A DNA stretch of 16,331 bases from an uncultured Eubacteriales bacterium (GCA_902803185.1 CADCOV010000124.1:1-16331); one strand, 5' to 3'. Counted from the stretch's first letter, positions 1 to 10,475 are shown. Made by a program: numbers and translations. The notes: generated by a model not told the origin, from the sequence alone.

Positions 1-33
1 GATGCCCTTTCTGAAATCGCCTGCTGTTAACAT
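1..33 (-). CDS. efp: Elongation factor P, N-terminal 11 codons only (cut by window edge)
   Basis: The ATG at 33 opens the frame MLTAGDFRKGI, which runs off the left edge. This matches the conserved start of bacterial EF-P (the family begins M-I/L-S/T-x-x-D-F-R-x-G), the protein that relieves ribosome stalling at proline runs. Only 11 residues are visible, so the call rests on this short motif, on a strong promoter placed about 40 nt upstream, and on its position after other translation genes. The Shine-Dalgarno is weak (a GCGAG stretch followed by AATATATC before the ATG). The sequence left of the window would settle the identity: an ORF of about 185 codons should follow. Confidence 0.72.
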   Translation of the reverse strand, partial: MLTAGDFRKGI

Positions 34-72
34 GATATATTCTCGCTTTCTTTTATAATACTGCAGTTAAGA

Positions 73-108
73 CGGATATATTATAACAAAGATTCTTCGA
101 ATTGCCAA
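73..108 (-). promoter_or_regulatory. Sigma-A type promoter for efp with extended -10
   Basis: Reading the minus strand, TTGGCA (108-103; 5 of 6 matches to TTGACA) is followed by a 17-nt spacer and a perfect TATAAT (85-80). A TG one base upstream of the -10 makes it an extended -10. The start of transcription should fall near 73, giving a 5' leader of about 40 nt before the efp ATG at 33. It lies in the 80-nt gap after rnjA. I see no convincing terminator there, so efp may be read both from this promoter and by read-through. Confidence 0.75.
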
Positions 109-113
109 CAGGA

Positions 114-2051
114 TTATATCTCCATGAACACCGGCAGGATGATCGGGTTGCGGTGCATCCTGCTGTAGATGAACTTGCGGAGCTCTTCCCGCACCCGGTT
201 CTTCATGTCGTTCCAGTCGGTGGAGCCTCTGTAGAGGCGCTCCGCGATGGCCCTGGCGGCGATGTCTCTGGCCTCGTTGATCAGGTCCTCGTTCTCCTTG
301 ACGTAGACGAAGCCCCTGGTCACGATGTCAGGCCCGGCGACGATCTCCTTGGCCGCCTTGTCGATGGTGCAGGAGACGATCAGCAGGCCGCCGACGGACA
401 GGTCGTGGCGGTCCCGCAGGATGACGTTGCCCACGTCGCCGATGCCGAGGCCGTCCACCAGGATGTCCTGGGCCGGCACGACGTTCTCGGAGACGGTGGC
501 AGTCCGCTTCGTCAGGCTCAGCTGGTCGCCGTTGTTCAGGACGAAGATGTGGTCCTTCTTCATCCCCAGCTCCTCCGCCAGCTTGCCGTGCTCCACCAGG
601 TGCCTGGCCTCTCCGTGGACCGGCATGAAGTACTTCGGCCGGATCAAAGAGTGGATCAGCTTCAGCTCCTCCTGGCAGGCGTGGCCGGAGACGTGGATGT
701 CCGCGATCTCGTTGTAGATGACCTCCGCTCCCTTGTCGTAGAGCTTGTTGACGACGTTGGACACGCTCTTCTCGTTCCCCGGCACAGGGGTTGACGATAA
801 AATGACCATGTCACCCTTCTTGAGTTTTACGTTACGATGCTCGTCGTTCGCCATTCTGGCAAGGGCGGACATCGGTTCTCCCTGGCTGCCGGTGGTGATG
901 ATCACCAGCTGTTCGTCCGGCACCTTGTTGGCCTGGTTCAGCTCCACGTAGCAGCCCGCCGGGATCTTGAGGTATCCCAGCTCCTGGGCCAGGGCCACGA
1001 CCTTTTCCATGCTCCTGCCGGAGACGGCGAACTTGCGGCCGTACTTGGCGGTGAGCTCGATGATCTTCTGGACCCGGTGGACGTTGGAGGAGAAGGTCGC
1101 GATGATGATGCGCTTCTCAGCCCTGCTGAAGAACTTGTCCAGGGCGGCGCCCACGTAGCGCTCCGACTTGGTGAAGCCCGGGCGCAGGGCGTTGGTGCTG
1201 TCCGCCAGCATGATGTCCACTCCCCTCGCCCCGATCTCCGCGAACTTGCGGAGGTCGATCGGCTCGCCGTCGATCGGCGTGTAGTCGATCTTGAAGTCGC
1301 CGGTGTGGAACAAAGTGGCGGTCGGCGTGGTGATGTAGAGGCAGATCGCGTCCGCCACGGAGTGGGTCGTCCGGATGGTCTCCACGGTGAACGGCCCCAG
1401 GTTGATGATGTCGCCGGCGTGGATGGCCCTGAGGTCTCCCTTGATGCCGTGCTCCGTCAGCTTGTTCTCGATCAGCCCCAGGGTGATCCTGGTGCCGTAG
1501 ATCGGGATGTTCACTTCCTTGAGGAGGAACGGGATGCCGCCGATGTGGTCCTCGTGGCCGTGGGTGATGACTGCGCCCACCAGCTTCTTCGCGTTCTTGA
1601 TCAGATACGTGAAGTCCGGGATCACGGCGTCGATGCCCAGCATGTCGTCCTCCGGGAAAGACATGCCGCAGTCGATCAGCATGATCTTGCCATCGTATTC
1701 CAGAGCGGTCAGGTTCTTGCCGATCTCGTTCAGGCCGCCGATCGGGATGATCTTGAGCGCCTTGGAGCGGCCCCCTGCCGCCTTCTGCTTCGGCGCTGCC
1801 TTCGTCTGCACGAGGGCGGTCCCTGCCGGCTTGGCTGCCGCAGCCGCCTTCTTCGCCCGGGAAGGCTTGGCCTTCGCCGGTTTTTCCGCAGCCGCGGCGC
1901 GGGATGCCGCAGGTTTGCGCGCCGCCGTCCGCCCCTTCCGGGCGCCGGCCGCGCTCTTCTTCTGGCCCGCGGCCGCATCCGGAGCCTTCGCTCCCGATGC
2001 CCGCCGCGCAGCCGTTCTCACTGGTTTGGTTGTCTTTGGATTCTCTCTCAT
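114..2051 (-). CDS. rnjA: Ribonuclease J with long basic N-terminal extension
   Basis: RNase J is a metallo-beta-lactamase/beta-CASP nuclease with 5'-3' exonuclease and endonuclease activity in mRNA decay and rRNA maturation. Counting from the ATG at 2051 the protein has 645 residues. The catalytic core begins near residue 98 (LKIIPIGGLNEIGKN). The zinc motif HGHEDH is at 164-169, followed by HTGDFKID, ADSTNA, GSQGEP, HVSGHA and PVHGEA, all in the family order. Residues 1-97 are an Ala/Lys/Arg/Pro-rich low-complexity tail with repeated AAKP/KPA/RAA units; B. subtilis RNase J1 has no comparable tail. Start choice: a GTG at 2066 would overlap the leuS stop by 4 nt but has no Shine-Dalgarno, whereas the ATG at 2051 follows GGGGG with a 4-nt spacer, leaving 11 nt after leuS. 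It is the last gene of the cluster before the efp promoter. Paralogue assignment (J1 or J2) is not possible from this alone. Confidence 0.95.
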   Translation of the reverse strand: MRENPKTTKPVRTAARRASGAKAPDAAAGQKKSAAGARKGRTAARKPAASRAAAAEKPAKAKPSRAKKAAAAAKPAGTALVQTKAAPKQKAAGGRSKALKIIPIGGLNEIGKNLTALEYDGKIMLIDCGMSFPEDDMLGIDAVIPDFTYLIKNAKKLVGAVITHGHEDHIGGIPFLLKEVNIPIYGTRITLGLIENKLTEHGIKGDLRAIHAGDIINLGPFTVETIRTTHSVADAICLYITTPTATLFHTGDFKIDYTPIDGEPIDLRKFAEIGARGVDIMLADSTNALRPGFTKSERYVGAALDKFFSRAEKRIIIATFSSNVHRVQKIIELTAKYGRKFAVSGRSMEKVVALAQELGYLKIPAGCYVELNQANKVPDEQLVIITTGSQGEPMSALARMANDEHRNVKLKKGDMVILSSTPVPGNEKSVSNVVNKLYDKGAEVIYNEIADIHVSGHACQEELKLIHSLIRPKYFMPVHGEARHLVEHGKLAEELGMKKDHIFVLNNGDQLSLTKRTATVSENVVPAQDILVDGLGIGDVGNVILRDRHDLSVGGLLIVSCTIDKAAKEIVAGPDIVTRGFVYVKENEDLINEARDIAARAIAERLYRGSTDWNDMKNRVREELRKFIYSRMHRNPIILPVFMEI

Positions 2052-2062
2052 TTTACCCCCAA

Positions 2063-4537
2063 TCACTTAACAACGATGTTGATAAGCCGGTCGGGTACTG
2101 CGATCACTTTGACGACGTTCTTACCTTCGATCAGGGTCTGGACCTCCGGATCCGCCAGGCAGTATTCCTGCATGGCCTCTCTGGTCATCTCGCCCGGGAC
2201 GTTCATGCGGCTCTTCACCTTGCCGTTGATCTGGACGACGATCTCCACCTCGCTCTTGACCAGCGCGGCTTCGTCGTAAGCCGGCCAGGCCACGTCGCCG
2301 ACGGAGCCGGTGTGGCCGAGGCCTTCCCACATCTCCTCGCAGATGTGCGGGGTGAACGGGGACAGGACGATCACCAGGTTCTCGATCGCCGCGCTCATCA
2401 GGCCGCGGTTGATCTCTCCCTGATCCTTGTACTTATAGAGCTCGTTCACGAGTTCCATGATCGAGCTGATGGCCGTATTGAAGTTGAATCTGCCGCCCGC
2501 GTCCTCCGTGACCTTTTTGATGGTCGCGTTCATGGCGTAGGCCAGCGAACGATCGGCCGCCGTCTTCAGCGTATATCCGCTGCCGCAGCCCTCCTGATAC
2601 TTATCGATGAATTCCTTGACGAGGCGGTACACGCGGTTCAGGAACCTGTAGCTTCCCTCCACGCCGGCGTCGGACCAGTCGAGTTCCTTCTCCGGCGGCG
2701 CAGCGAACAGGATGAACAGTCTGGCGGTGTCCGCACCGTATTTCTCAAAGATCTCCTCCGGGCTCACGATGTTCCCGATGGATTTGCTCATTTTCTTTCC
2801 GTCCTTGTTGACCATGCCCTGGGTCAGCAGGTTGCGGAACGGTTCCTCATCCTTGACGAGGCCCATGTCGTAGAGGGCCATCTGGAAGAACCGGGCGTAC
2901 ATCAGGTGCAGGATCGCATGCTCCACGCCGCCGATGTACTGATCGACGTTCATCCAGTAGTCGGTCTTCTCTCTGCTGAACGGCATCTCCTCGTTCTTGG
3001 CGTCGCAGTAGCGCAGGAAGTACCAGGAGGAGTCCATGAAGGTGTCCATGGTGTCGATCTCCCTCTTCGCCCTCTTGCCGCACTTCGGGCAGCTGCAGTC
3101 GGCGAAGGTCTTGGAGGTGGACAGCGGGGATTCGCCCTTGCCGGTGAATTCCACGTCCGTCGGCAGCAGGATCGGCAGGTTCTCTTCCTTCTCCGGCACC
3201 CAGCCGCAGTCGTCGCACCAGACCATCGGGATCGGGCAGCCCCAGTATCTCTGTCTGGAGATCAGCCAGTCTCTCAGCTTGTAGTTGGTGGTCTTGTGGC
3301 CGATGCCCTGCTCGTCCAGCCAGTCGATCATCTTCCGGATGGCCTCGCGGTTGTTCAGGCCGTTGAACTGCTCGGAGTTGATCATCGTGCCCTCCGCAGC
3401 GAAGGCCGCGGTCAGGTTGTTGACGTCGATCTCCGGATCGTCGGTATCCACGACCGGGATGATCTCCAGGTCGAACTTCTTCGCGAAATCAAAGTCTCTC
3501 TGGTCGTGGGCAGGGACCGCCATGATGGCGCCGGTGCCGTAACCCATGAGGACGTAGTCGGAGATGTAGATCGGGACCTTCTTGCCGTTGACCGGGTTGA
3601 TGGCGTACTTACCGATGAATTCGCCGGTCTTCTCGTTGGTCGTGGAGGTACGCTCGATCTCGTTCATGTGCTGTGCCTTCTCGATGTAGGCCTTGACCGG
3701 GGCTTCATACTCCGTGCCCTCCACCAGCGGCGGGACATACGGATGCTCCGGCGCCATGACCATGTAGGTGCAGCCGAACAGGGTGTCCGCCCTCGTGGTG
3801 AAGACGTCCATCGCCATGTCGGTGCCGTCGATCTTGAAGGTGATCTCCGCACCGATGGACTTGCCGATCCAGTTCTTCTGCATGACCTTGACCTTGTTCG
3901 GCCAGCCCGTCAGCTCTTCCAGGTTAGAGAGGAGCCTGTCGGCGTAATCGGTGATCTTCAGGTACCACTGGGACAGGTTCTTCTTGCCCACCGGGGTCTT
4001 GCAGCGCTCGCAGCAACCGTCGACGACCTGCTCGTTGGCCAGAACGGTCTGGCAGCTCGGGCACCAGTTCACCGGGTTCTCCTTCTTATAGGCCAGTCCT
4101 CTGTTGTAGAACTGGACGAAGAGCCACTGCATCCACTTGTAGTAGTCCTCACCGCAGGTGCAGACCTCTCTGTCCCAGTCGTAGGACAGGCCCAGCTGGC
4201 GGAGCTGCTGCTCCATCTCGTGGATGTTGCTCCAGGTCCACTCCGCCGGAGGCGTGCCGTGCTTGATGGCAGCGTTCTCCGCAGGGAGGCCGAAGGAGTC
4301 GAATCCGATCGGATGGAGGACGTTGAAGCCCTGCATCTTCTTGGCTCTCGCGACGACGTAGCCGATGGAATAGTATCTCACGTGGCCCATGTGGAGCTTG
4401 CCCGACGGATACGGGAACATCTCGAGAACGTAATACTTCTCCTTGTCCGGATCCTCCGTCACCTTGAAGCTCTGGTTCTCCTCCCAGTACTTCTGCCACT
4501 TTGCCTCGATCTTCTTAAAGTCGTACCTCTGATCCAT
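2063..4537 (-). CDS. leuS: Leucyl-tRNA synthetase
   Basis: Class I synthetase that charges tRNA-Leu; 824 residues, normal bacterial length. The HIGH motif appears as HMGH at 49-52 and KMSKS near residue 582. The CP1 editing domain is intact: the threonine-rich segment TSTTNEKTG lies near residue 296 and the conserved aspartate of [14 protein letters not shown] near 344, so post-transfer editing of mischarged tRNA is expected. Cysteine pairs CPSC and CERC (about 159-177) and a second set (WCDDC, CPKC) look like zinc sites. The C-terminal anticodon-binding region and the final [13 protein letters not shown] tail are present. The start is well supported: GAGGAG in the end of the preceding yqeK-rsfS gene, a 7-nt spacer and ATG, with only 4 nt between the genes. 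Leucine synthetase next to rsfS and nadD is a neighbourhood found across distant bacteria. No T-box leader exists, as there is no intergenic room. Confidence 0.98.
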   Translation of the reverse strand: MDQRYDFKKIEAKWQKYWEENQSFKVTEDPDKEKYYVLEMFPYPSGKLHMGHVRYYSIGYVVARAKKMQGFNVLHPIGFDSFGLPAENAAIKHGTPPAEWTWSNIHEMEQQLRQLGLSYDWDREVCTCGEDYYKWMQWLFVQFYNRGLAYKKENPVNWCPSCQTVLANEQVVDGCCERCKTPVGKKNLSQWYLKITDYADRLLSNLEELTGWPNKVKVMQKNWIGKSIGAEITFKIDGTDMAMDVFTTRADTLFGCTYMVMAPEHPYVPPLVEGTEYEAPVKAYIEKAQHMNEIERTSTTNEKTGEFIGKYAINPVNGKKVPIYISDYVLMGYGTGAIMAVPAHDQRDFDFAKKFDLEIIPVVDTDDPEIDVNNLTAAFAAEGTMINSEQFNGLNNREAIRKMIDWLDEQGIGHKTTNYKLRDWLISRQRYWGCPIPMVWCDDCGWVPEKEENLPILLPTDVEFTGKGESPLSTSKTFADCSCPKCGKRAKREIDTMDTFMDSSWYFLRYCDAKNEEMPFSREKTDYWMNVDQYIGGVEHAILHLMYARFFQMALYDMGLVKDEEPFRNLLTQGMVNKDGKKMSKSIGNIVSPEEIFEKYGADTARLFILFAAPPEKELDWSDAGVEGSYRFLNRVYRLVKEFIDKYQEGCGSGYTLKTAADRSLAYAMNATIKKVTEDAGGRFNFNTAISSIMELVNELYKYKDQGEINRGLMSAAIENLVIVLSPFTPHICEEMWEGLGHTGSVGDVAWPAYDEAALVKSEVEIVVQINGKVKSRMNVPGEMTREAMQEYCLADPEVQTLIEGKNVVKVIAVPDRLINIVVK

Positions 4538-4541
4538 TGCT

Positions 4542-5453
4542 TTACTCCTCTACGTCGATGAATGTGCAGTCTCCCCACACCTTTTCAATGTTGTATTTAT
4601 CTCTCGTATCCTTGGAGAATACGTTGACGATCACGTCACCCAGGTCGATGAGCACCCAGCCGGACCCGTTGCGGCCCTCGACCCCCTTCGGCAGGATGCC
4701 CTCCTTGGCGAAGGCGTCCTCGATATCGTCGCTGAGGGCCTCGATCTGCCGGTTCGATCCGCCGCTGCAGATGACGAGGTAGTCAGCGAAGGCGGACTTC
4801 TCGGCGATGTCGATCACCGTCACGTCGGCGGCCTTTTTGCTGATGAGCAGTTTGGCGGCGAATAGCGCCTGTTCTCTGCTGTCCATAAGTCTCTCCTTCT
4901 TCAGATAATCGTATGCTTCTATCGTATCCTTGTCGATGGTCAGGACCGTATTGCCCTGTTCGATCAGGTGGTCGATGGTCCCCTTGAGGGACATCATGCA
5001 GGCCAGGTCCAGGTCCCGGAAGGAGGTCTCGCGGATCTCCTCCACCCCCGGATAATCCCGGTCTCTCTCCGTCGCGTCGGCGATGAAGATGATCTTTTCC
5101 AGGAGGCTCATCCCCGCCCTTCCCGTGGTGTGATAGCTCACCGCGTTCAGGATCTCCGGGTCGTCGATACCCAGCTCCCGCTTCATCACCTCGACGGCGA
5201 TCTTGCCGTGGGCCAGGGAGGCGTTCCCCAGGTAGCGCTCCGGCAGGCCGTACTCCCGGATCTTCTCATCGATCAGCTCGATGGGCTGTCCCCGGTAGAG
5301 ATCGTGGCAGACCGCCGCGATCCTCGCCTTTTCGGCGTCTGCCCCGTACCGTTCGGCCAGGGCCTCCGCCTGGAGCCTCACCCCTTCGGAATGGCGCTTG
5401 CGCTTCTCCGTCAGATGGGCCTCACAGTATTCATAGATATAAGTCGTGTTCAT
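4542..5453 (-). CDS. YqeK (HD-domain Ap4A hydrolase) fused to ribosome silencing factor RsfS
   Basis: One uninterrupted 303-residue frame joins two proteins that are normally separate neighbours. Residues 1-189 are YqeK, an HD-superfamily symmetrical Np4A hydrolase: metal ligands H21, H50-D51, H82, H108 (in [14 protein letters not shown]) and D126 are all present. The usual HD-x-AK and ADYIEPxR signatures read HDLYR and ADATERDR. Residues 190-303 are RsfS, which binds ribosomal protein uL14 and blocks subunit joining when nutrients are short: [26 protein letters not shown] and YNIEKVWGD are diagnostic. The seam has no linker; each part has full family length. A Shine-Dalgarno and ATG sit precisely at the seam (4886), so RsfS alone could also be made. 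The start overlaps the end of nadD by 23 nt, and GGAAG lies 9 nt before the ATG. Both domain assignments are firm; whether the fusion protein stays joined is unknown. Confidence 0.93.
   Translation of the reverse strand: MNTTYIYEYCEAHLTEKRKRHSEGVRLQAEALAERYGADAEKARIAAVCHDLYRGQPIELIDEKIREYGLPERYLGNASLAHGKIAVEVMKRELGIDDPEILNAVSYHTTGRAGMSLLEKIIFIADATERDRDYPGVEEIRETSFRDLDLACMMSLKGTIDHLIEQGNTVLTIDKDTIEAYDYLKKERLMDSREQALFAAKLLISKKAADVTVIDIAEKSAFADYLVICSGGSNRQIEALSDDIEDAFAKEGILPKGVEGRNGSGWVLIDLGDVIVNVFSKDTRDKYNIEKVWGDCTFIDVEE
4884..4898 (-). promoter_or_regulatory. rsfS: Internal ribosome binding site and ATG at the start of the RsfS domain
   Basis: Inside the yqeK-rsfS frame, AAGGAG (4898-4893) stands 6 nt before an in-frame ATG (4886-4884), which is codon 190. 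Translation from here would give a free RsfS of 114 residues (4886-4542), the usual size of the family, starting [12 protein letters not shown]. The match and spacing are better than those at the upstream yqeK start. It is either a relic of a formerly separate rsfS gene or a working second start. Confidence 0.7.
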
Positions 5454-6030
5454 CGATATAGACTTCCACCTCCGGGGCGACGAGGCCGTAGATCGGCTCG
5501 CCCCTTTCCACCAGCTCCCGGATCTGTGTGGAGCTCACCGGCAGCATCATTTCCTGCAGCAAAGTGATCTCCGCGCTGTATCTCTCCCGCAGCAGGGCTG
5601 CCTTGGCTTCCACGGCCGCGCGGTCATCCCCCGGCCGTAAGCCCACGGCGAAGGAACAAAGCCCGAGGAGCTCCGCCCCCTTGTACCAGGTATCGATGCT
5701 CATCAGGGAATCGCTCCCCATGATGAAGCAGATCTCGTCCTCCGGATGCCGTTCGCTCAGGGCCCGGATGGTGTCGTAGGTATAGGAGACGACTTCGTTT
5801 TCGATCTCGTAGGTCGAGACCTCCAGCTTGTCGCATCTCGCCACCGCCAGCGCCAGCATGGCCACCCGGTCCTCCGCCGAGGCGGTCCTGCGGTCCTGCT
5901 TGAAGGGCTGGATGTGCACCGGCATCATCATGACCCGGTCCAGTCCCAGCTCCTTCGTTGCGGCCTCAGCCACTCCGGTGTGGCCGAGGTGTACGGGATC
6001 AAAGGTCCCGCCCAGTATTCCGGTCTTCAT
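5431..6030 (-). CDS. nadD: Nicotinate-nucleotide adenylyltransferase
   Basis: NadD transfers AMP from ATP to nicotinate mononucleotide, giving deamido-NAD in NAD synthesis. The 199-residue protein has the nucleotidyltransferase signature GGTFDPVHLGH (7-17), the substrate-loop motif MPVHIQPFK, a GSDSL segment and the C-terminal VSSTQIR (165-171). Length is typical. The ATG at 6030 follows AAAGG by 7 nt and lies 12 nt after the aspS stop, which is itself a tandem TAATAA. Its last 23 nt overlap the start of the yqeK-rsfS gene in another frame, so those two are likely translationally coupled. nadD-yqeK-rsfS is the standard Firmicute order. Confidence 0.97.
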   Translation of the reverse strand: MKTGILGGTFDPVHLGHTGVAEAATKELGLDRVMMMPVHIQPFKQDRRTASAEDRVAMLALAVARCDKLEVSTYEIENEVVSYTYDTIRALSERHPEDEICFIMGSDSLMSIDTWYKGAELLGLCSFAVGLRPGDDRAAVEAKAALLRERYSAEITLLQEMMLPVSSTQIRELVERGEPIYGLVAPEVEVYIDEHDLYL

Positions 6031-6042
6031 GTTCTACCTTTA

Positions 6043-7821
<1,779 letters not shown>

Positions 7822-7824
<3 letters not shown>

Positions 7825-7839
7825 ATCGTCCAATCCTCC
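7822..7839 (-). promoter_or_regulatory. aspS: Ribosome binding site that fixes the aspS start
   Basis: Immediately after the hisS TAA stands GGAGG (7839-7835), then 10 nt, then ATG (7824-7822). The alternative TTG at 7833 would leave a spacer of a single base, which makes it very unlikely to be used. Confidence 0.75.
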
Positions 7840-9093
7840 TTATTTGCTGAGGAAAGCCGGGATGTCCTGGAACGGGACCTCCTGCTGCTCTCCGGATTCC
7901 CTATTCTTGACGGTGACGCCCCCTCTCTCCCGCTCGTTCTCGCCGATGACGACGGCCAGGCGGGCGCCGATGCGGTTCGCGAACTTGAACTGGCCCTTGA
8001 TGTTGCGCTCCAGGTCGTCGAGCTCCACCCGGAAGCCCTTCCTGCGCAGATCTCTGACGAGCCAGAGGCCGTGGGCCTTGGCGGTATCGCCGTGGACGAT
8101 GACAGCCGCATCCGGTCCGGCCGGCTCCTCGATCTCGATGCCGGCGTTCTCCATCAAAAGGAGCAGCCGCTCGATGCCGAGGCCGAAGCCGACGCCCGGA
8201 ACGTGCGGGCCGCCGATCTCCTCGATCAGGTTGTCGTAACGGCCGCCGCCGCAGACGGTGCCCTGGGCGCCGATCTGGGTGGTCACGAACTCAAAGGCGG
8301 TCTTGGTGTAGTAGTCGAGGCCCCGGACGATGGTCGGGTCCTCCGTGTATTCGATGCCGAAAGAGGTGAGGTCCTTCTTCAGGTCCTCGTAGGCCTTGCG
8401 GCAGTCGTCGCAGAGATAATCCAGCATCATCGGCGCGCCCGCAGCGATCTTCCTGCAGTTCTCCTTCTTGCAGTCGATGATGCGCATCGGGTTCCTCTCA
8501 TAGCGATCCTTGCAATCCTCGCAGAGATCGTCAAAATGAGGCTTCAGGAACTCCTTCAGGGCCTGGCGGTGCTTCGCCCGGCACTCCGGGCAGCCCACGC
8601 TGTTGATCCTGAGCTCCACCTGGCCGATCCCCAGCTCGTCCAGGAAATCCCTGGCCAGGCAGATGACCTCCGCGTCCGCCAGCATGCTGTCGGTGCCGAA
8701 GATCTCGATGCCGAACTGGTGGAATTCACGGAGCCGGCCGGACTGCGGCTTCTCGTAGCGGAAGCACGGGGTCACGTAATAGTACTTGGTCGGCTGGGAC
8801 TCGGCGTACTGCTTGTGTTCCACGAAGGAGCGGACCACCGGGGAGGTGCCCTCCGGCTTCAGGGTGATGCTCCTGTGGCCGTGGTCCTCGAAGGTGTACA
8901 TCTCCTTCTGGACGATGTCCGTGGTGTCTCCCACGCCCCTCTGGAACAGCTCGGTGTGCTCGAACATCGGCGTGCGGATCTCCTTGAATCCGTACCGGTC
9001 GCAGAGCGCCTTGAACTTTCCCTCGACGAAGTGCCACTTGTAAGCTTGCTGCGGAAGCAGGTCTTTGGTCCCGCGCGGTGCGTTTGTCAGCAT
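7840..9093 (-). CDS. hisS: Histidyl-tRNA synthetase
   Basis: Class II synthetase charging tRNA-His; 417 residues. N-terminal APRGTKDLLP, motif 2 region CFRYEKPQSGRLREFHQFG (about 110-130), the histidine-binding RGLDYYTK near residue 256 and GFGLGIERLLLL (motif 3) are all present, followed by the C-terminal anticodon-binding domain. A cysteine-rich segment at about 168-233 (CPEC, CEDC, DCKKENC, CDDC) is a common feature of clostridial HisRS and probably binds zinc. The gene starts with ATG inside the hemZ end: the ATGCTGA overlap is 7 nt, with AAGGAAG about 5 nt upstream, implying coupled translation. Confidence 0.97.
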   Translation of the reverse strand: MLTNAPRGTKDLLPQQAYKWHFVEGKFKALCDRYGFKEIRTPMFEHTELFQRGVGDTTDIVQKEMYTFEDHGHRSITLKPEGTSPVVRSFVEHKQYAESQPTKYYYVTPCFRYEKPQSGRLREFHQFGIEIFGTDSMLADAEVICLARDFLDELGIGQVELRINSVGCPECRAKHRQALKEFLKPHFDDLCEDCKDRYERNPMRIIDCKKENCRKIAAGAPMMLDYLCDDCRKAYEDLKKDLTSFGIEYTEDPTIVRGLDYYTKTAFEFVTTQIGAQGTVCGGGRYDNLIEEIGGPHVPGVGFGLGIERLLLLMENAGIEIEEPAGPDAAVIVHGDTAKAHGLWLVRDLRRKGFRVELDDLERNIKGQFKFANRIGARLAVVIGENERERGGVTVKNRESGEQQEVPFQDIPAFLSK

Positions 9094-10475
9094 GTTTCTT
9101 CCTTTCCGATCCCCCGGCTGAAAAGCCCGGTGTATTTGCGTTCCAGCATCTCATCGATGCGGTCTATGTACTGGCGGTAGTCCGTCACGTTCGGGACCCG
9201 CTCCAGGCGGTTCTCCGCCGGGAAGTAGATCTTGGAGATCCCTCCGGCCCCCATCGCGACGACGCTCTGGTGTTCATCCATGATCCGGACATTGTAGAGC
9301 CCTGCCCGGTCGTCCCTGCAGTAGCCGGTGTTCTCACAGGCCCCTGCCATGTGCTTCTGGCGGTAGAGATAGTACGGGACGAAGCCCTCCGCCGCCAGCC
9401 GGTCCGCCGCCTCCGCGACCATCCGCTGCACGAGTTTTCCCTGTTTATAGTGGTAATCCGGGTCCACCTCGATGAGGCGGCTGGCCCGTTTGACCGCCAG
9501 GGAATGGACGGTCACGTTGTCCGCGCCCAGGGAGATGACCTTCTCCAGGGTCGCGAGGAGATCTGAAAGCTCTTCCTCCGGCAGCCCGGCGATGATGTCC
9601 GCGTTGATGCTGTCAAAGCCCACAGCCAGCGCGTCTTCGAAGGCCCGTTCGATGTCCTTCGGGGAATGGGACCTGCCGATCAGATCCAGCGTGTGCTGGT
9701 TCATGGACTGAGGATTGATGCTGATGCGCCCCACCCCGTGGTCCTTGAGGACCCGGAGCTTCTCCCGGTCGATGGTGTCTGGCCTTCCCGCCTCCACGGT
9801 GAATTCCTTCAGGGCGGAGAGGTCGAAGGCCTTCTCCAGGGTCCCGATCAGGTCGTCCAGCTCGGATGCGGTCAGGGTCGTCGGCGTGCCGCCGCCGAAA
9901 TACAGGGATTCGGTGGTCCAGCCGCTCTCCCGCATCGCAGCCCCCACGGCCCCGACTTCGTGCTTGAGGGCGGTGAGGTACTCCTCGATGACCGGGTGCT
10001 TCACCTGGTTGGAGGCGAAGGAGCAGTACAGGCAGCGGGTCGGGCAGAACGGGATGCCGAGGTAGACCGCGGCGGAATCCGCCGGCGCCTCTCCGCAGAC
10101 CCTCTGCTGGTAGCCGTAGATCCGAAGGAGCAGGTCCGCCTTGTTCTCCGAAAGCCGGTAAGGCCCGCAGAGGATCCGCCTGACCTCTTCGGCGCTGCCG
10201 GTGCGGGCGAGGAGCTCGCCGCAGAGTTTGACGGGCCTGACGCCGGTCAGGATCCCCCACGCCGGGGCGTCGCCGGTCTCCCGCTTCAGAGCGTCAAAAA
10301 CCTCCCGCTTGATCTCATCCAAAGATCCGCCATCCGCACTGGCGACGGGGATCAGGCGGTCTCCCTCCTCCGCGCCATCCGGTGTGACGGAATAGGACGA
10401 GGGCGGGAGAAACTCGTTGATGAGCTCCTGCACGAGGTTCTTCTTGGGAAAGCCGTTCAAATCGAACCTATACAA
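9087..10475 (-). CDS. hemZ: HemZ-family radical SAM protein (coproporphyrinogen dehydrogenase-like)
   Basis: The 462-residue protein carries the radical SAM cluster motif CPTRCLYC (C144, C148, C151), the glycine-rich LYFGGGTPTT (191-200) and downstream HemN-like segments (SINPQSMN, YYLYRQKH, GAGGISK). A non-catalytic N-terminal region of about 130 residues and the placement between an MBL-fold hydrolase gene and hisS identify it as HemZ rather than HemN or HemW. The family is annotated as oxygen-independent coproporphyrinogen III dehydrogenase, but the true reaction is poorly established, and no other haem gene is in view. The start is TTG at 10475, overlapping the preceding stop by 8 nt, with GAGG 10 nt upstream. 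Location: cytoplasm. Confidence 0.9.
   Translation of the reverse strand: MYRFDLNGFPKKNLVQELINEFLPPSSYSVTPDGAEEGDRLIPVASADGGSLDEIKREVFDALKRETGDAPAWGILTGVRPVKLCGELLARTGSAEEVRRILCGPYRLSENKADLLLRIYGYQQRVCGEAPADSAAVYLGIPFCPTRCLYCSFASNQVKHPVIEEYLTALKHEVGAVGAAMRESGWTTESLYFGGGTPTTLTASELDDLIGTLEKAFDLSALKEFTVEAGRPDTIDREKLRVLKDHGVGRISINPQSMNQHTLDLIGRSHSPKDIERAFEDALAVGFDSINADIIAGLPEEELSDLLATLEKVISLGADNVTVHSLAVKRASRLIEVDPDYHYKQGKLVQRMVAEAADRLAAEGFVPYYLYRQKHMAGACENTGYCRDDRAGLYNVRIMDEHQSVVAMGAGGISKIYFPAENRLERVPNVTDYRQYIDRIDEMLERKYTGLFSRGIGKEETC

Noticed and set aside
81..113. Possible terminator after rnjA (ATTC-GAA-GAAT followed by CTTTGTT)
   Set aside because: A 4-bp AT stem is too weak, and the stretch is better explained as the spacer of the efp promoter.
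1904..4561. An 885-codon plus-strand open frame opposite leuS
   Set aside because: Same codon-register effect as above; leuS is unmistakable on the minus strand.
8395..8590. Cysteine-rich segment in HisRS as a possible inserted zinc domain
   Set aside because: The same cysteine pattern is common in clostridial HisRS, so it is a lineage trait rather than an insertion specific to this genome.
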